A stretch of 64,000 nt of DNA, from positions 62,001-126,000 of the forward strand of contig CABVRZ010000004.1 of NCBI GenBank assembly GCA_902500775.1, read 5' to 3'. This document shows positions 26,612-35,357 of the stretch, one piece after another. Position 1 is the stretch's first letter. Each line of letters starts with the position of its first letter. Source of the stretch: an uncultured Nitrospira sp. (GTDB lineage: Bacteria; Nitrospirota; Nitrospiria; Nitrospirales; Nitrospiraceae). The position numbers and the translations under genes are program-made. The notes below the pieces were generated by a model. The model did no database searches. It was not told the origin of the DNA and worked only from the letters and a program-made list of their open reading frames with translations.

Positions 26612-27034
26612 ATGGTGGTCCCACAACCTAGAGCTTTCGCATCCTGCGCTGTCGTCCTTCTCATCGGAATGGCGATTTCAGTCCCTTCTATTGCGATAGG
26701 GGAAGACGATCAAATTGAAAGTGAACCGCGAGAGTCTTACAACGAATGGAAGGAGAGGCAAAAAAAGAGCTTCGATAAATATTTTAATGCTCCGCGCTAT
26801 ACAATCGCACTAGATGCTAGCAACATTAGCGAGTATCGCATCACAAGTGAGAACTATGTGAAATGTGTCTTGAAATCACCCCAGGAAGGCTTAAAGACCA
26901 TGCTGTGGCCGTCTCATACCTTGAGCGAAGCTCAAGACTTTATCCAGCTTGTGAAGAAAGGAGCAGTTAGGTCAGCTATTGTGCAGAACGGAATGATTCT
27001 CGAAATTCTATTAAAAGACACAACCACAAAGTGA
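26612..27034 (+). CDS. Exported protein of unknown function
   Basis: 140 residues. An N-terminal signal peptide (hydrophobic FASCAVVLLIGMAISVPSIAIG) precedes a charged mature domain with EWKERQKKSFDKYF. No lipobox, no family recognised. Two bases separate it from the lipoprotein gene, so the pair is co-expressed and may form an envelope complex. Confidence 0.7.
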   Translation: MVVPQPRAFASCAVVLLIGMAISVPSIAIGEDDQIESEPRESYNEWKERQKKSFDKYFNAPRYTIALDASNISEYRITSENYVKCVLKSPQEGLKTMLWPSHTLSEAQDFIQLVKKGAVRSAIVQNGMILEILLKDTTTK

Positions 27035-27578
27035 CCACACCAGCCTTGATTAGACTTACCAGCATATGATTTGCGCGGCATCCTTCCCGTGAAATGAAAC
27101 GACGTGCACCTTTCTGCCGCGCCTTCGTCTCTCTAGCGGATCTCTAGTTTTCTCTAGTAGCCAGCGGGCTGTGCGATCAATGCATTCCCCGGTGCACCCC
27201 ACCCGAATCGGCGCGCTATCTTTCCATCATTGATCTGTCTATTAGGGGTCTAGTTTGGTCTAGCAGTCCGATTGCTGGTCAGTGGTGAATGCTTCATGTG
27301 TTTGATCAGGAAGATCAGGCCTCGGTCGACCGCGCTTCTTCATGGCAAGGGTAATAGCTAGGGTGATTGGAACCGAAATCATTATGTGCCGCGTTGGAAT
27401 GCTGAGACTGGAGATTGGCGAGATATCCAGACCGTTCCTTACCGGTCAGGGTAATGGTCAGGGTAGTCTTAGGGTGAATCGGGTCAAAATCATCTTTGTT
27501 GTCCTGATGGGTATTCGGACATGTTTTTGTATCCAGAGCCTGTGAGTAGTGTTCTAGGAAGGTTTAGTGACCCGTATC
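27035..27578. other. Non-coding stretch with phased short repeats
   Basis: No supportable gene in about 540 bases. TCTCTAG recurs at 27130, 27141 and 27151, and GGTCTAG at 27247 and 27257, spaced by about one helical turn. A 12-bp motif around AGGGTNAT occurs in two clusters (27345-27368 and 27444-27479). An open frame at 27342-27545 runs across this repeat but is probably incidental. Confidence 0.5.
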
Positions 27579-27935
27579 CTAAACCACCTCGAAGGCGGTT
27601 GAACCCACAGCCTTTTGCTCATGCTGTTGGAGGAAATGGGTCAAGTGCGCCCGGTCTAATTCATCCATTTGCCCAAATTCCCACCCGGCCTCGTGTCCGT
27701 ACTTCCAGCGCACCACGGCAGAAGGAATGAGGAGGTGATGGCAGGTGCCTCCTTCCTGCAAGGTGATAAAAATGGGCTTCTCTACTCCAACGGGCAGGGA
27801 GTGGGTACCGGTCACGCGCACCCCTGTCGCTGAAAGATCGCGCACCGCTCCCTCAATCATGCTGTCCTCGGTGACGCAATAGAACTGACACTGCACGGGA
27901 GTCCGTGATTCATTTCGAAGTGCGTAGGGTTTCAT
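27579..27935 (-). CDS. PilZ-domain protein
   Basis: 118 residues from the ATG at 27935, which has an AGGAGGAGGAG ribosome-binding site. Both c-di-GMP contact motifs are present: R7-x-x-x-R11 (RNESR) and D33-L-S-A-T-G38. The single domain ends with VVRWKYGHEAGWEFG. It is predicted to bind c-di-GMP. It is the last gene of the element's right arm and could link the host second messenger to the element. Confidence 0.85.
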   Translation of the reverse strand: MKPYALRNESRTPVQCQFYCVTEDSMIEGAVRDLSATGVRVTGTHSLPVGVEKPIFITLQEGGTCHHLLIPSAVVRWKYGHEAGWEFGQMDELDRAHLTHFLQQHEQKAVGSTAFEVV

Positions 27936-28122
27936 GAGTTCTCCTCCTCCTGCCATCGGATTCAGTACATCCTCTATGAACAAGCCTAATAGAACCGCCT
28001 GGATGCGCCATGCCACCTCTGAGGGGTGTAGAAGCGAAAGAGGTAGGGGACAGCGGTTCGGGCACGCTCCAGGACGCATCGATTTGAAGGGGAAACGGCT
28101 AATCTAAGAACACCCGTTTTCT

Positions 28123-28518
28123 CTAAACCATCCGATGTCGGCGCCCATAGCTTTGATCTCGAGACTGATACTGGGAGGGGTAGGCTAGGCCGTAGCAGCG
28201 TCGACAGAAGAAGGGACGAGATGGAGCGTGATATAGAATCCCGGCTCGCCGTTGGCATTGAGGACAGGCAAACCAGGGGCGCTTCCCACCATGAGGACCA
28301 GCTGAGTAGACCAGTGATACCCGCTGGAGCATTCGCGTTGACTCCATCGGAATAAAGAGCTCCACGGAAGACTCAAGAGCTGTAATCTTCACGGCCTCGA
28401 TGCTGGTTCCCTTATTCGTCCGCCAGACCCACTCATAGGTTGTGTTGGGATAGAGCCATCCTCCTCGGTTGAGTTGGGTGACGTTGAGCGCATGAAACTG
28501 GGAAACAAGGGCTTTCAT
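28123..28518 (-). CDS. Small zinc-ribbon protein
   Basis: 131 residues. Two CxxC pairs (FACPQCQRRAG and FFCRRCYGLAYPSQ) flank a short beta hairpin, giving a four-cysteine zinc ribbon near the C-terminus. The N-terminal half is beta-rich. Proteins with this CRRCxxLxYxSQ ending are common in mobile elements. Function unknown. Confidence 0.7.
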   Translation of the reverse strand: MKALVSQFHALNVTQLNRGGWLYPNTTYEWVWRTNKGTSIEAVKITALESSVELFIPMESTRMLQRVSLVYSAGPHGGKRPWFACPQCQRRAGILYHAPSRPFFCRRCYGLAYPSQYQSRDQSYGRRHRMV

Positions 28519-28832
28519 CTCGGTTGTCCAACCCCTTATAAGTTGCTTACAAGTCCCTACTCAACTGTCTCAAAAGGTCTACCCGTGAGGATGACTTAGT
28601 ATACCTGTCCCACTCGAAATCATCCGGTGTGTCGCATGTTAAGAGCCGTAACATGGACATATTCACGCTCTTTCAAATCCTTAACAATCACGCGCCTTCC
28701 CTACTATTGATGTGCTCAAGAGACTGAGTTGTGTCACCCGGCATGTATACATATGTCTACCTGTGTCAGTCTGCTCAGCCTCGAAATCATGAGGCGGCTT
28801 GGAATTGCAGCACCGCCAATACAAACATACTG
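28519..28832. other. Non-coding gap in the element
   Basis: About 310 bases without a convincing gene or repeat. It should contain the promoter for the leftward zinc-ribbon gene. Confidence 0.5.
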
Positions 28833-29255
28833 TCATCGTCGCCATCTGGGATAACTCGCGGACATGGTGGATGGCATGAACTCCCGAGCCGGTTTCGCTA
28901 CGAACCGCTGGGCTGGCAGAAGAGACTGGGCCATAGTCATCGGCATTGGACGTATGGTCACTTGAGGCTGTGCTCGCGGCGCTGCTCCCATACTGGCTAA
29001 GGGGCTAGGCACTGCCGGTGGCGCGGCCTGAGCGGGAGCCTGAGGAGGTTCCGAGGTGGGAGCCTGGTGAGGAGACTGAAGACGGGGCGGCAGCGCTCTG
29101 GCGTCAATCCAGGCCTGCTCCAGCGCCATGCGGTCATAGTCTCGCTCCCTCAACGCATCAAATTGATTTTGCTGCTGCTTCATTTTCATGGCATCGGTTA
29201 AAAAGCCGGCTGCCATTTGCACCCCTTCATTCAATCCTTGTCCGACTCCGTACAT
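28833..29255 (-). CDS. Proline/alanine-rich element protein
   Basis: 140 residues. A helical N-terminal third (about 1-55, with AMKMKQQQNQFDALRERDYD) precedes a long Pro/Ala/Gln-rich tail. Unrecognised; the helical head and disordered tail recall small phage structural or accessory proteins. The start overlaps the TSCPD gene end by 25 bases, so translation is probably coupled. Confidence 0.6.
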   Translation of the reverse strand: MYGVGQGLNEGVQMAAGFLTDAMKMKQQQNQFDALRERDYDRMALEQAWIDARALPPRLQSPHQAPTSEPPQAPAQAAPPAVPSPLASMGAAPRAQPQVTIRPMPMTMAQSLLPAQRFVAKPAREFMPSTMSASYPRWRR

Positions 29256-29743
29256 GAGGCACCTCCTTGGTTGATAGGTTGAACGTTTACTGGCGGCACA
29301 TGGGCGAGCTCGTCACGCCCACAATACTCAACGAGCAGGTGTCGCCCGATCAGATCGGGCAAGCTGGAGCAATGTTTCAGTCGATCATGGCCGGAGACCG
29401 ACCCGCAGGGGCCAAATTGGGCTCCGGTGAGGAGATCCCCGATCTTTTCGAGGGATGCACCGTACTGCAGGGCTACGCTCATCAGGCGGGCGATCACGTC
29501 GTAGAGCGCAATGGTCTCAGGAGTACAGTCAGGGCCTTTGATTCGAAGGAAGACCTCGGCAGGGGATGGATCGTCGTGCACCGACACATAGAGCGTTCGT
29601 TGATCTGCGATCCGGACTTTTTGGGTGATGTGGTTGCGACGGGAAGGCAGAGAACGACGCGGTGATGGTTGTCCTATATCGGACAGTGATTCTGTAAGTC
29701 GTTGTAAATCCGTACTACTCATCGGACTTGTCAGAGGCATCAT
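29231..29743 (-). CDS. Stand-alone TSCPD-domain protein
   Basis: 170 residues from the ATG at 29743; a TTG at 29779, inside the att core, would add 12. The middle (TLYVSVHDDPSPAEVFLRI, then IARLMSVALQYGASLEKIGDLL) matches the TSCPD domain. That domain otherwise closes B12-dependent ribonucleotide reductases and occurs as separate small proteins in phages. A cysteine (GPCGSVSG) sits at the family's conserved loop, and another cysteine precedes SSLPDLIGRHL. An in-frame stop at 29783-29785 prevents extension beyond the att repeat. Role in the element unknown. Confidence 0.75.
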   Translation of the reverse strand: MMPLTSPMSSTDLQRLTESLSDIGQPSPRRSLPSRRNHITQKVRIADQRTLYVSVHDDPSPAEVFLRIKGPDCTPETIALYDVIARLMSVALQYGASLEKIGDLLTGAQFGPCGSVSGHDRLKHCSSLPDLIGRHLLVEYCGRDELAHVPPVNVQPINQGGASCTESDKD

Positions 29744-29771
29744 CTTGTTGATATTCTTCACTTTGGTCGGT

Positions 29772-29816
29772 CCTCTCAAGGCTTAAACACGGGTTCGAAT
29801 CCCGTTGGGACCACCA
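29772..29816 (+). repeat. Attachment site repeat, right copy (attR)
   Basis: 45 bases identical to the tRNA-Glu 3' end at 18697-18741. It lacks the acceptor 5' strand and D-arm, so it is a tRNA remnant. Host DNA resumes at 29817. Confidence 0.95.
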
Positions 29817-29966
29817 CCCATCCTCTTCCCTCGGAGGCCTGGCGAAGTTCAAGCTTCCGTCAAGGAAGGAGCTGAACATGTTGCGAGGGGTGGGATTGAT
29901 TAGTCGACACCGAGTTCCTTCCTGAAGGTTTCAGACATCGCGCCCCTTCGTGATGGGGAGTGAATT

Positions 29967-30527
29967 ATGAGCCTCCTGACCTTTCGCTTCCGCGAGTCCC
30001 AGGCCGTGGACTTTTATTGGAATCTCGAGCTGGCCAAGCGTGGATCCCTACGCGAATTTAAGGTGCATCCCAACATCGTCATCTACGAGTCGGCGTTCGA
30101 TCTCCTGAACCCGATTCAAGTGGGACACGCCTTGTCCCTAGCCAAGGCCTTGGTGCTCGACAAACGAGCCGAGGTCTTTTCGGGGAACGCGTCGTTGACC
30201 ATGGGGATGGTCCGTGATGTGTTGCAGTGCTATCAGCAATCGATGCAAGTCGATGACCATCATGCTCATTGTTGGTTCAAGATCCGGCTCACATTGGATC
30301 TGACTGTGACGCGGTTCGAGGTGGAACCTGACGACTCGGGGAAGTCATTCGTGTTCCCCTGTCGAAGTGCGGCTACACATGCTTATGGCATCCACTATGA
30401 GCATCCAGGAACGATCTATGCCCAACTGGACTCGGCCTTGTGGCGGGCCGGCACCCGTTGGTGTCCGAGGCTCGCGGATCTCTCAGAAATAAAACTGGTC
30501 AACGTGGAGTTGCAGACGAAGAGATGA
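29967..30527 (+). CDS. Hypothetical protein at the island's right border
   Basis: 186 residues, not recognised. No signal peptide or membrane segment. The central VDDHHAHCWFKIRLTLDL is histidine-rich and could bind metal. Composition fits the host. It is the first chromosomal gene after attR, so before integration it would have followed tRNA-Glu. Confidence 0.6.
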   Translation: MSLLTFRFRESQAVDFYWNLELAKRGSLREFKVHPNIVIYESAFDLLNPIQVGHALSLAKALVLDKRAEVFSGNASLTMGMVRDVLQCYQQSMQVDDHHAHCWFKIRLTLDLTVTRFEVEPDDSGKSFVFPCRSAATHAYGIHYEHPGTIYAQLDSALWRAGTRWCPRLADLSEIKLVNVELQTKR

Positions 30528-30787
30528 AGAGCCGACCACGATTACCGATTCGATGGCAGCTGTAGCCAGGCTGCCTTTCCATTACTCTTTCGGACTTGGC
30601 GGCCGCAGATAAACCCCCTCCGGTGTTTTTTGTAGTGATGCCGCAGTTCCTGCGTACCACACTCACGATGTAGTCCATTTTTTGTTGGTGGCAGCGAAGC
30701 CTCTCACACTGCGGGATGTACCTGATGGAACGGTTGCAAATCGACTATAATCCATTCGGCCCGGACTGTGGTCTCAAGAGGAATGAC

Positions 30788-31477
30788 ATGATGGCTAAAT
30801 GGCAAGCGGGGTGGGTCGCTGTTGGTGGTTTCCTCCTACTGATTGGCCTGCCGGCTGTCTGGGCGGGTCCGAACGAGAGCGCTGACGCCGAGGGGCCATC
30901 GTTGGAAGAGACCTTGGTGTTTATCAAAGATACGTGGGACGCTTGTGCGACCATGCGTAGCGGACTGCAACGGATGGCTCCGAAGGACGGAGCACCCTGG
31001 CAGATGGACCGCACGGCGAAAGTCGATGTGGTGGTTCGGCCTCCCTCCGGCCTCCAATTCGTCACACGGCTCAATGAGCGGATGCGATTGAGCGGAGCAC
31101 TTGATCTGCAATCGCCGGTGGAAAAAGTTCAGGAGTTTGACTTGCGCGCCATGTCTCCCGACGTCAGCCTTGAACGAGAGGGAGAGGGGACGAACCTCTA
31201 TGGGATTCGGCTGCGTTGCACACGTGCAGCCTGTGTGACCGAATGGGTGGCGACGCTCTCGATGCCGGGGAAACCAATGCACGATCTCAAAACCGGCCGC
31301 TTGATTGTCACGAACCTGGAGGAGCTGGTCTATGAGGAGCGTGCACCAAAGGACAAGCCGGGAGAAAGGAAGGGGGAGATCTCTTTGCCGGTCTGCGATG
31401 CGGCTGCTGCCGAGAGCCTCTCAAAGGCCCTGAGTCACGCCATCATCAAGGCGGGCGGGAAGAAACCGTTATTCTAG
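30788..31477 (+). CDS. Periplasmic protein of unknown function
   Basis: 229 residues from the ATG at 30788, which follows AGAGGAA. The signal peptide (WVAVGGFLLLIGLPAVWAG) is clear. The mature protein is mixed alpha/beta with two cysteines near LRCTRAACVTEW and one near the C-terminus. No family recognised. It is transcribed toward the deoxyhypusine-synthase-like gene. Confidence 0.7.
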   Translation: MMAKWQAGWVAVGGFLLLIGLPAVWAGPNESADAEGPSLEETLVFIKDTWDACATMRSGLQRMAPKDGAPWQMDRTAKVDVVVRPPSGLQFVTRLNERMRLSGALDLQSPVEKVQEFDLRAMSPDVSLEREGEGTNLYGIRLRCTRAACVTEWVATLSMPGKPMHDLKTGRLIVTNLEELVYEERAPKDKPGERKGEISLPVCDAAAAESLSKALSHAIIKAGGKKPLF

Positions 31478-31488
31478 AGAACGGTTTC
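31462..31488. terminator. Hairpin spanning the stop of the preceding gene
   Basis: GAAACCGTT and AACGGTTTC form a perfect 9-bp stem with a 9-base loop that includes the TAG stop. No strong T-run follows, so termination efficiency is uncertain. Confidence 0.4.
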
Positions 31489-31736
31489 CCAATCGGCGCG
31501 TTCTTGTTTCCGTCCATTGTCTGTGGAATGAGGGGCGTGGGGTCTCCATCAACAGAAGTTCGGTGTCGCGATATTTCTTGAGGTGAAGATCTCTCTCTGT
31601 CTTCTACACCGTTCTCTCTGTGCCGTCGTGTCGATGAGAGTCCTTGCGTCAACATTCATTGACGCCTCTATTCAGGGTTGTGTATAACCGAATCCACATC
31701 AGTGAACCATTCTAGAGAGACGTAGAGGGTTGCTTT

Positions 31737-32843
31737 ATGTACGCACGTGAGTTTCGTGATGGAGCAAAAGACGGGTTAGAAGCGCTTGAGCCGCTCGATC
31801 CTGACAAGATTTCCTCGTTTGGTGAACTGTTGGAGGCGATGGGAAAGACGGCCTTCGGTGGCCGGCATGTGGGGAAGGCCTTCGAGGTGCTCTCGGCGAT
31901 GATCGAAGACCCGGAGTGCAAGGTTGTGATGACCTTGTCCGGTGCGATGACCATCGCCAAGATGGGAAAGATCATCACGAAGATGATCGATGAGGGAATG
32001 GTGCAGTGCATCATCTCGACCGGGGCGCTCATGGCCCATGGCCTGAGTGAGTCGGTCGGGAAGACGCATTATCGGCACGATCCCTCGATGAGCGACGAGG
32101 AGTTGTTCAAGAAGGGGTACAATCGCGTCTATGACACGCTGGAGATGGAAGCCAATTTAAATTATGTCGAGCATATCGTGACTCAGACGGTGAAACATCT
32201 GAGCCAGGATCGACCGCTCTGTTCCGAGATGCTGACGCGCGAGCTGGGCAAAACATTGGCCGAGGAAGTCCAGGGCGAGGGTATTTTAAAAAGCGCGTAT
32301 CTGAAAAACGTACCGGTCTATATCCCGGCCTTTACTGATTCCGAAGTGGGACTTGATATGGGCACATGGGCGATGGCTCGGGAGGTGACGCAGGCACGGG
32401 CCCAAGCCGGTCATAACGGAGATCTCTCGGTTCTGAAGAGCATCCTCCGATCACAGCCTTCGTTCAATCCCTACCTCGATCTCAATAGTTATGCCGATCA
32501 TGTGCTCTCGGCGAAGCGTCTGGGAATCTTCACGATCGGTGGTGGGGTGCCGAGGAATTGGGCACAGCAGGTCGGTCCCTACATCGAAATCAGCAACCTT
32601 CGCTTGGGGCTCAGCGTGAAGCCACCTCGCTTCCACTACGGCGTGAGGATTTGTCCGGAACCGGATTACTGGGGTGGACTGAGCGGCTGTACCTATCAGG
32701 AAGGACTCTCCTGGGGCAAGTTTGTCACGCCGAAGGATGGGGGACGGTTTGCTGAAGTCTTGAGCGATGCCACCGTCGTGTGGCCGCTGCTCATGATGGG
32801 ACTTCTGGAGAGAAAAAAAACAGGAGTCGTGCGCGGCTCATGA
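31737..32843 (+). CDS. Deoxyhypusine synthase-like enzyme
   Basis: 368 residues of the deoxyhypusine synthase family, which transfers an aminobutyl group from spermidine using NAD. The catalytic lysine aligns with K328 in GLSWGKF. NAD-loop segments SGAMTIAKMG and STGALMAHGLSE are present. Bacteria have no hypusinated eIF5A, so bacterial members probably act on polyamines (for example in homospermidine synthesis) or on an unknown acceptor. Arginine decarboxylase and agmatinase lie 3 kb downstream, which supports a polyamine role. The stop overlaps the next start (ATGA). Confidence 0.85.
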   Translation: MYAREFRDGAKDGLEALEPLDPDKISSFGELLEAMGKTAFGGRHVGKAFEVLSAMIEDPECKVVMTLSGAMTIAKMGKIITKMIDEGMVQCIISTGALMAHGLSESVGKTHYRHDPSMSDEELFKKGYNRVYDTLEMEANLNYVEHIVTQTVKHLSQDRPLCSEMLTRELGKTLAEEVQGEGILKSAYLKNVPVYIPAFTDSEVGLDMGTWAMAREVTQARAQAGHNGDLSVLKSILRSQPSFNPYLDLNSYADHVLSAKRLGIFTIGGGVPRNWAQQVGPYIEISNLRLGLSVKPPRFHYGVRICPEPDYWGGLSGCTYQEGLSWGKFVTPKDGGRFAEVLSDATVVWPLLMMGLLERKKTGVVRGS

Positions 32844-33481
32844 ACGGATTGACAGGGCAACGGGCGTGTCTGACTCTCATAGGCGGCCTGCTCTTGTGGT
32901 CTGCCCAAGTTTTCGCAGGAAATGCGAGTGACACCGATATGCGAATGAGGGGGCAGGCAAATGCCCCGGTTACGTTAATCGAATATTCTGATTTTACCTG
33001 CGGGTTTTGTTTGAAATTCTTCAAGCGGACGTGGCCACGCATTCAGGCACAGTACGTCGACACCGGGAAAGTTCGATTTGTGTATCGCGATTTTCCACGG
33101 GGCGACCAAGGCTCGGGACTCGATGCGGCGACGGCGGCACGATGTGCTGGCGATCAGGGTCAGTATTGGGCGATGCATGACCGGTTGTTTTCCGAAGGAG
33201 GGCAACTGGACAAGCAGGTGTATCGGCGACATGCGACGACGTTGAGTCTGGATCAAGCAGCCTTTGAACGGTGCATGAGCGACGGGCGGCATACGAAGGC
33301 GATTTTCGAAGACCGGCAAGAAGCCAACCAGTGGGGGTTTCATGGAACCCCTGGGTTTATCCTCGTGCGCACCGCGACGGAGCCGACGGAAAAGGAACCG
33401 GCCGTTGCCATCCCGGGCGCATTTCCGTTCGAGATGTTCGCCGAAGAGATTGATCGGCTGTTGGTGAACGGCAAAAAGTAG
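32840..33481 (+). CDS. Periplasmic DsbA-like thiol oxidoreductase
   Basis: 213 residues from the ATG at 32840. A signal peptide (about 1-27, ending VFAG) precedes a thioredoxin fold with active site C54-G-F-C57 and the cis-proline loop HGTPGFIL. The central helical insert is of the DsbA/DsbG thioredoxin_4 type. It overlaps the deoxyhypusine-synthase-like stop by four bases, a surprising pairing of a periplasmic and a cytoplasmic protein. Confidence 0.88.
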   Translation: MNGLTGQRACLTLIGGLLLWSAQVFAGNASDTDMRMRGQANAPVTLIEYSDFTCGFCLKFFKRTWPRIQAQYVDTGKVRFVYRDFPRGDQGSGLDAATAARCAGDQGQYWAMHDRLFSEGGQLDKQVYRRHATTLSLDQAAFERCMSDGRHTKAIFEDRQEANQWGFHGTPGFILVRTATEPTEKEPAVAIPGAFPFEMFAEEIDRLLVNGKK

Positions 33482-33593
33482 AGGAAGCGAGTGGCTAAAA
33501 GTATGTGGAACCACCGTGCGTTTGCGTGCATTGGGTTGACATCGGTACTCAGGTGCGATAGTCCTCTGTATCACACAAGGTAGAGGTATCCCT

Positions 33594-33866
33594 ATGGATT
33601 CGATGCAATCATTCTGGCCGGTCTCTCATCGCGATGATGACTTCTGGGTGTGCATGTCGTGTCTCACAGAAGTATTTTATCGAAAAGTTCCGATGCCGGA
33701 CTGTCCGTCCTGTCATGGCGTCTCGACCTACGAAGGCTTTACCCTGGAGGCGATTCGTGATTGGGGGACGGACGAACTGATCGCCAAGGCCAGTTCGGCC
33801 CAGGAGGTTGCTGCATTGGTGCAGCCGGCAGCCGAAGCTGCTACGCCGGTGGAAACGGCGGACTAA
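33594..33866 (+). CDS. Small zinc-ribbon protein
   Basis: 90 residues. Two CxxC pairs (VCMSC and CPSC, 17 residues apart) form a zinc ribbon. An acidic helix and an Ala/Pro/Glu-rich tail follow. Function unknown. It lies between the DsbA-like and aldehyde dehydrogenase genes. Confidence 0.7.
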   Translation: MDSMQSFWPVSHRDDDFWVCMSCLTEVFYRKVPMPDCPSCHGVSTYEGFTLEAIRDWGTDELIAKASSAQEVAALVQPAAEAATPVETAD

Positions 33867-33902
33867 TACCAACCTCAGTAAGAGACTCCAGCGAATCCTC
33901 CA

Positions 33903-35357
33903 GTGCAGGAATCCCGTCCATTTCTGGTTCATGGTCAGTGGAAACCGGGTGCGGTCGCGACTCCGGTCGTCGATCCGTTCACTGGGAAATCTGTGGCTCA
34001 GGTCGCTCAGGCTAACGAGTCTGATGTCGAAGAGGCCGTGGTATCGACGTCCGCCTCGGCGACGGTCATGGGACAGTTGCCGGGACATGCTCGGTACAAC
34101 ATGCTCCAGCAGATCGCGGCGTTGCTCTACCGACGGCGAGATGAGGTTGCGCAGACGATCACAGCCGAGGCGGGGAAGCCGATTACTGATGCCAAGCGGG
34201 AAGTCAGTCGAGCCATCCAAACCTTCACCGTGGCGGCCGAAGAATCGCGGCGGATTTCTGGCGAGGTGGTACCACTCGATTGGACGCCAGGCTCTGATAC
34301 CCATCTCGGCATCCTTCGCCGGTTCCCGATCGGTCCGATTCTCGGCATCACCCCTTTCAACTTTCCACTGAATCTTGTGGCGCACAAGGTGGCGCCGGCA
34401 CTTGCGGCTGGGAACCCGATTCTGATCAAGCCGGCCCCACAAACGCCGTTGACGGCACTGTTGCTCGGCGAGATTGCGCTCGAAGCGGGCGTGCCTCCAG
34501 GTGGACTGAATGTCGTACCCTGCGACAATGCCCTTGCCGAACGGATGGTGGTCGACTCTCGGTTCAAACTGCTGAGTTTCACCGGCAGTGTGTCGGTGGG
34601 GTGGATGTTGAAGGCTAAATGTGGAAAGAAAAAGGTCACGCTTGAGCTTGGCGGCAACGCGGGCGTGGTGATTGAACCGGATGCCGATCTTGAGCTCGCT
34701 GCGCAGCGCTGCGCCGCTGGCGGGTTTGGGTATGCCGGGCAGACCTGCATTTCGGTGCAGCGGGTCTTCGTGCACCAGGCTGTCGTTGATGCCTTTACGA
34801 CAAAACTCCTCATGCACGTGGCTCGACTCAAACTCGGTGATCCTGCTGATGAGACGACGACCATCGGTCCCCTCATCGATCAGGCGGCCGCGCAGCGGGT
34901 AGAGAGCTGGATCGGTGAGGCGGTGACCGATGGGGCGCGAGTGCTCTTGGGTGGAAAACGGATCGGCTCAATGATAGAGGCGACGGTGTTGGGAAATGTG
35001 AAGCCTGAGATGAAAGTTTCTTGTCGAGAGGTGTTCGGTCCGGTTGTGGCCGTGACGCCCTATCGGCAGCTCAGCGAAGCCGTGGCGCTGCTCAATCAAT
35101 CGGACTTTGGCTTGCAGGCTGGTATTTTCACACAGGACATCAATAAGATTTTTTACGCCTTCCGTCACGTTGAAGTCGGAGCCGTCTTGGCGAACGAAAT
35201 TCCAACGTTTCGGGCGGACCATATGCCCTATGGCGGGGTGAAGGATTCTGGATTGGGGCGGGAAGGCGTCCGTGCCGCGATCGAAGATATGACCGAACCC
35301 AGGATGCTCATTATGAACCTCAAGGAGCCGTCCAATCCTTCCGAAAAAAGTGGCTAG
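33903..35357 (+). CDS. NAD(P)-dependent aldehyde dehydrogenase
   Basis: 484 residues of the ALDH superfamily. The catalytic cysteine is in GQTCISVQR and the general-base glutamate in LELGGNAG. The substrate-channel motif ITPFNFPLN and cofactor motif FTGSVSVG are present. The pattern recalls the GapN/lactaldehyde dehydrogenase-like group. Its place next to a polyamine cluster could mean oxidation of an aminoaldehyde, but this is inference. The start is a GTG with a poor ribosome-binding site. Confidence 0.9.
   Translation: MQESRPFLVHGQWKPGAVATPVVDPFTGKSVAQVAQANESDVEEAVVSTSASATVMGQLPGHARYNMLQQIAALLYRRRDEVAQTITAEAGKPITDAKREVSRAIQTFTVAAEESRRISGEVVPLDWTPGSDTHLGILRRFPIGPILGITPFNFPLNLVAHKVAPALAAGNPILIKPAPQTPLTALLLGEIALEAGVPPGGLNVVPCDNALAERMVVDSRFKLLSFTGSVSVGWMLKAKCGKKKVTLELGGNAGVVIEPDADLELAAQRCAAGGFGYAGQTCISVQRVFVHQAVVDAFTTKLLMHVARLKLGDPADETTTIGPLIDQAAAQRVESWIGEAVTDGARVLLGGKRIGSMIEATVLGNVKPEMKVSCREVFGPVVAVTPYRQLSEAVALLNQSDFGLQAGIFTQDINKIFYAFRHVEVGAVLANEIPTFRADHMPYGGVKDSGLGREGVRAAIEDMTEPRMLIMNLKEPSNPSEKSG

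Larger units (their letters stand above)
18697..29816. mobile_element. 11.1-kb integrative element in tRNA-Glu
   Basis: Bounded by a perfect 45-bp direct repeat of the tRNA-Glu 3' end (18697-18741 and 29772-29816). The integrase lies next to the tRNA-side repeat and points at it. Contents are int, xis, iteron array, RepA-like ATPase, XRE regulator, zinc-ribbon protein, serine recombinase, three small ribbon-helix-helix-like proteins, an exported-protein cassette, PilZ, zinc-ribbon, proline-rich and TSCPD proteins. No terminase, capsid, tail, relaxase or type IV secretion genes are visible. It is therefore not a self-sufficient phage or conjugative element as seen. A satellite or replicating genomic island is the best description. 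Confidence 0.93.

Noticed and set aside
29772-29816. Possible second tRNA-Glu gene
   Set aside because: Only the 3' half is present; the acceptor 5' strand and D-arm are missing. It is an attachment-site remnant.
18697-29816. Complete temperate prophage
   Set aside because: Integrase, excisionase and regulator are present, but no terminase, portal, capsid, tail or lysis gene was found in the element.
33609-34817. A 402-codon open frame antisense to the aldehyde dehydrogenase
   Set aside because: It is a shadow of GC-rich codon structure. Its protein is Arg/His-rich with no motifs, while the sense frame is a complete ALDH.
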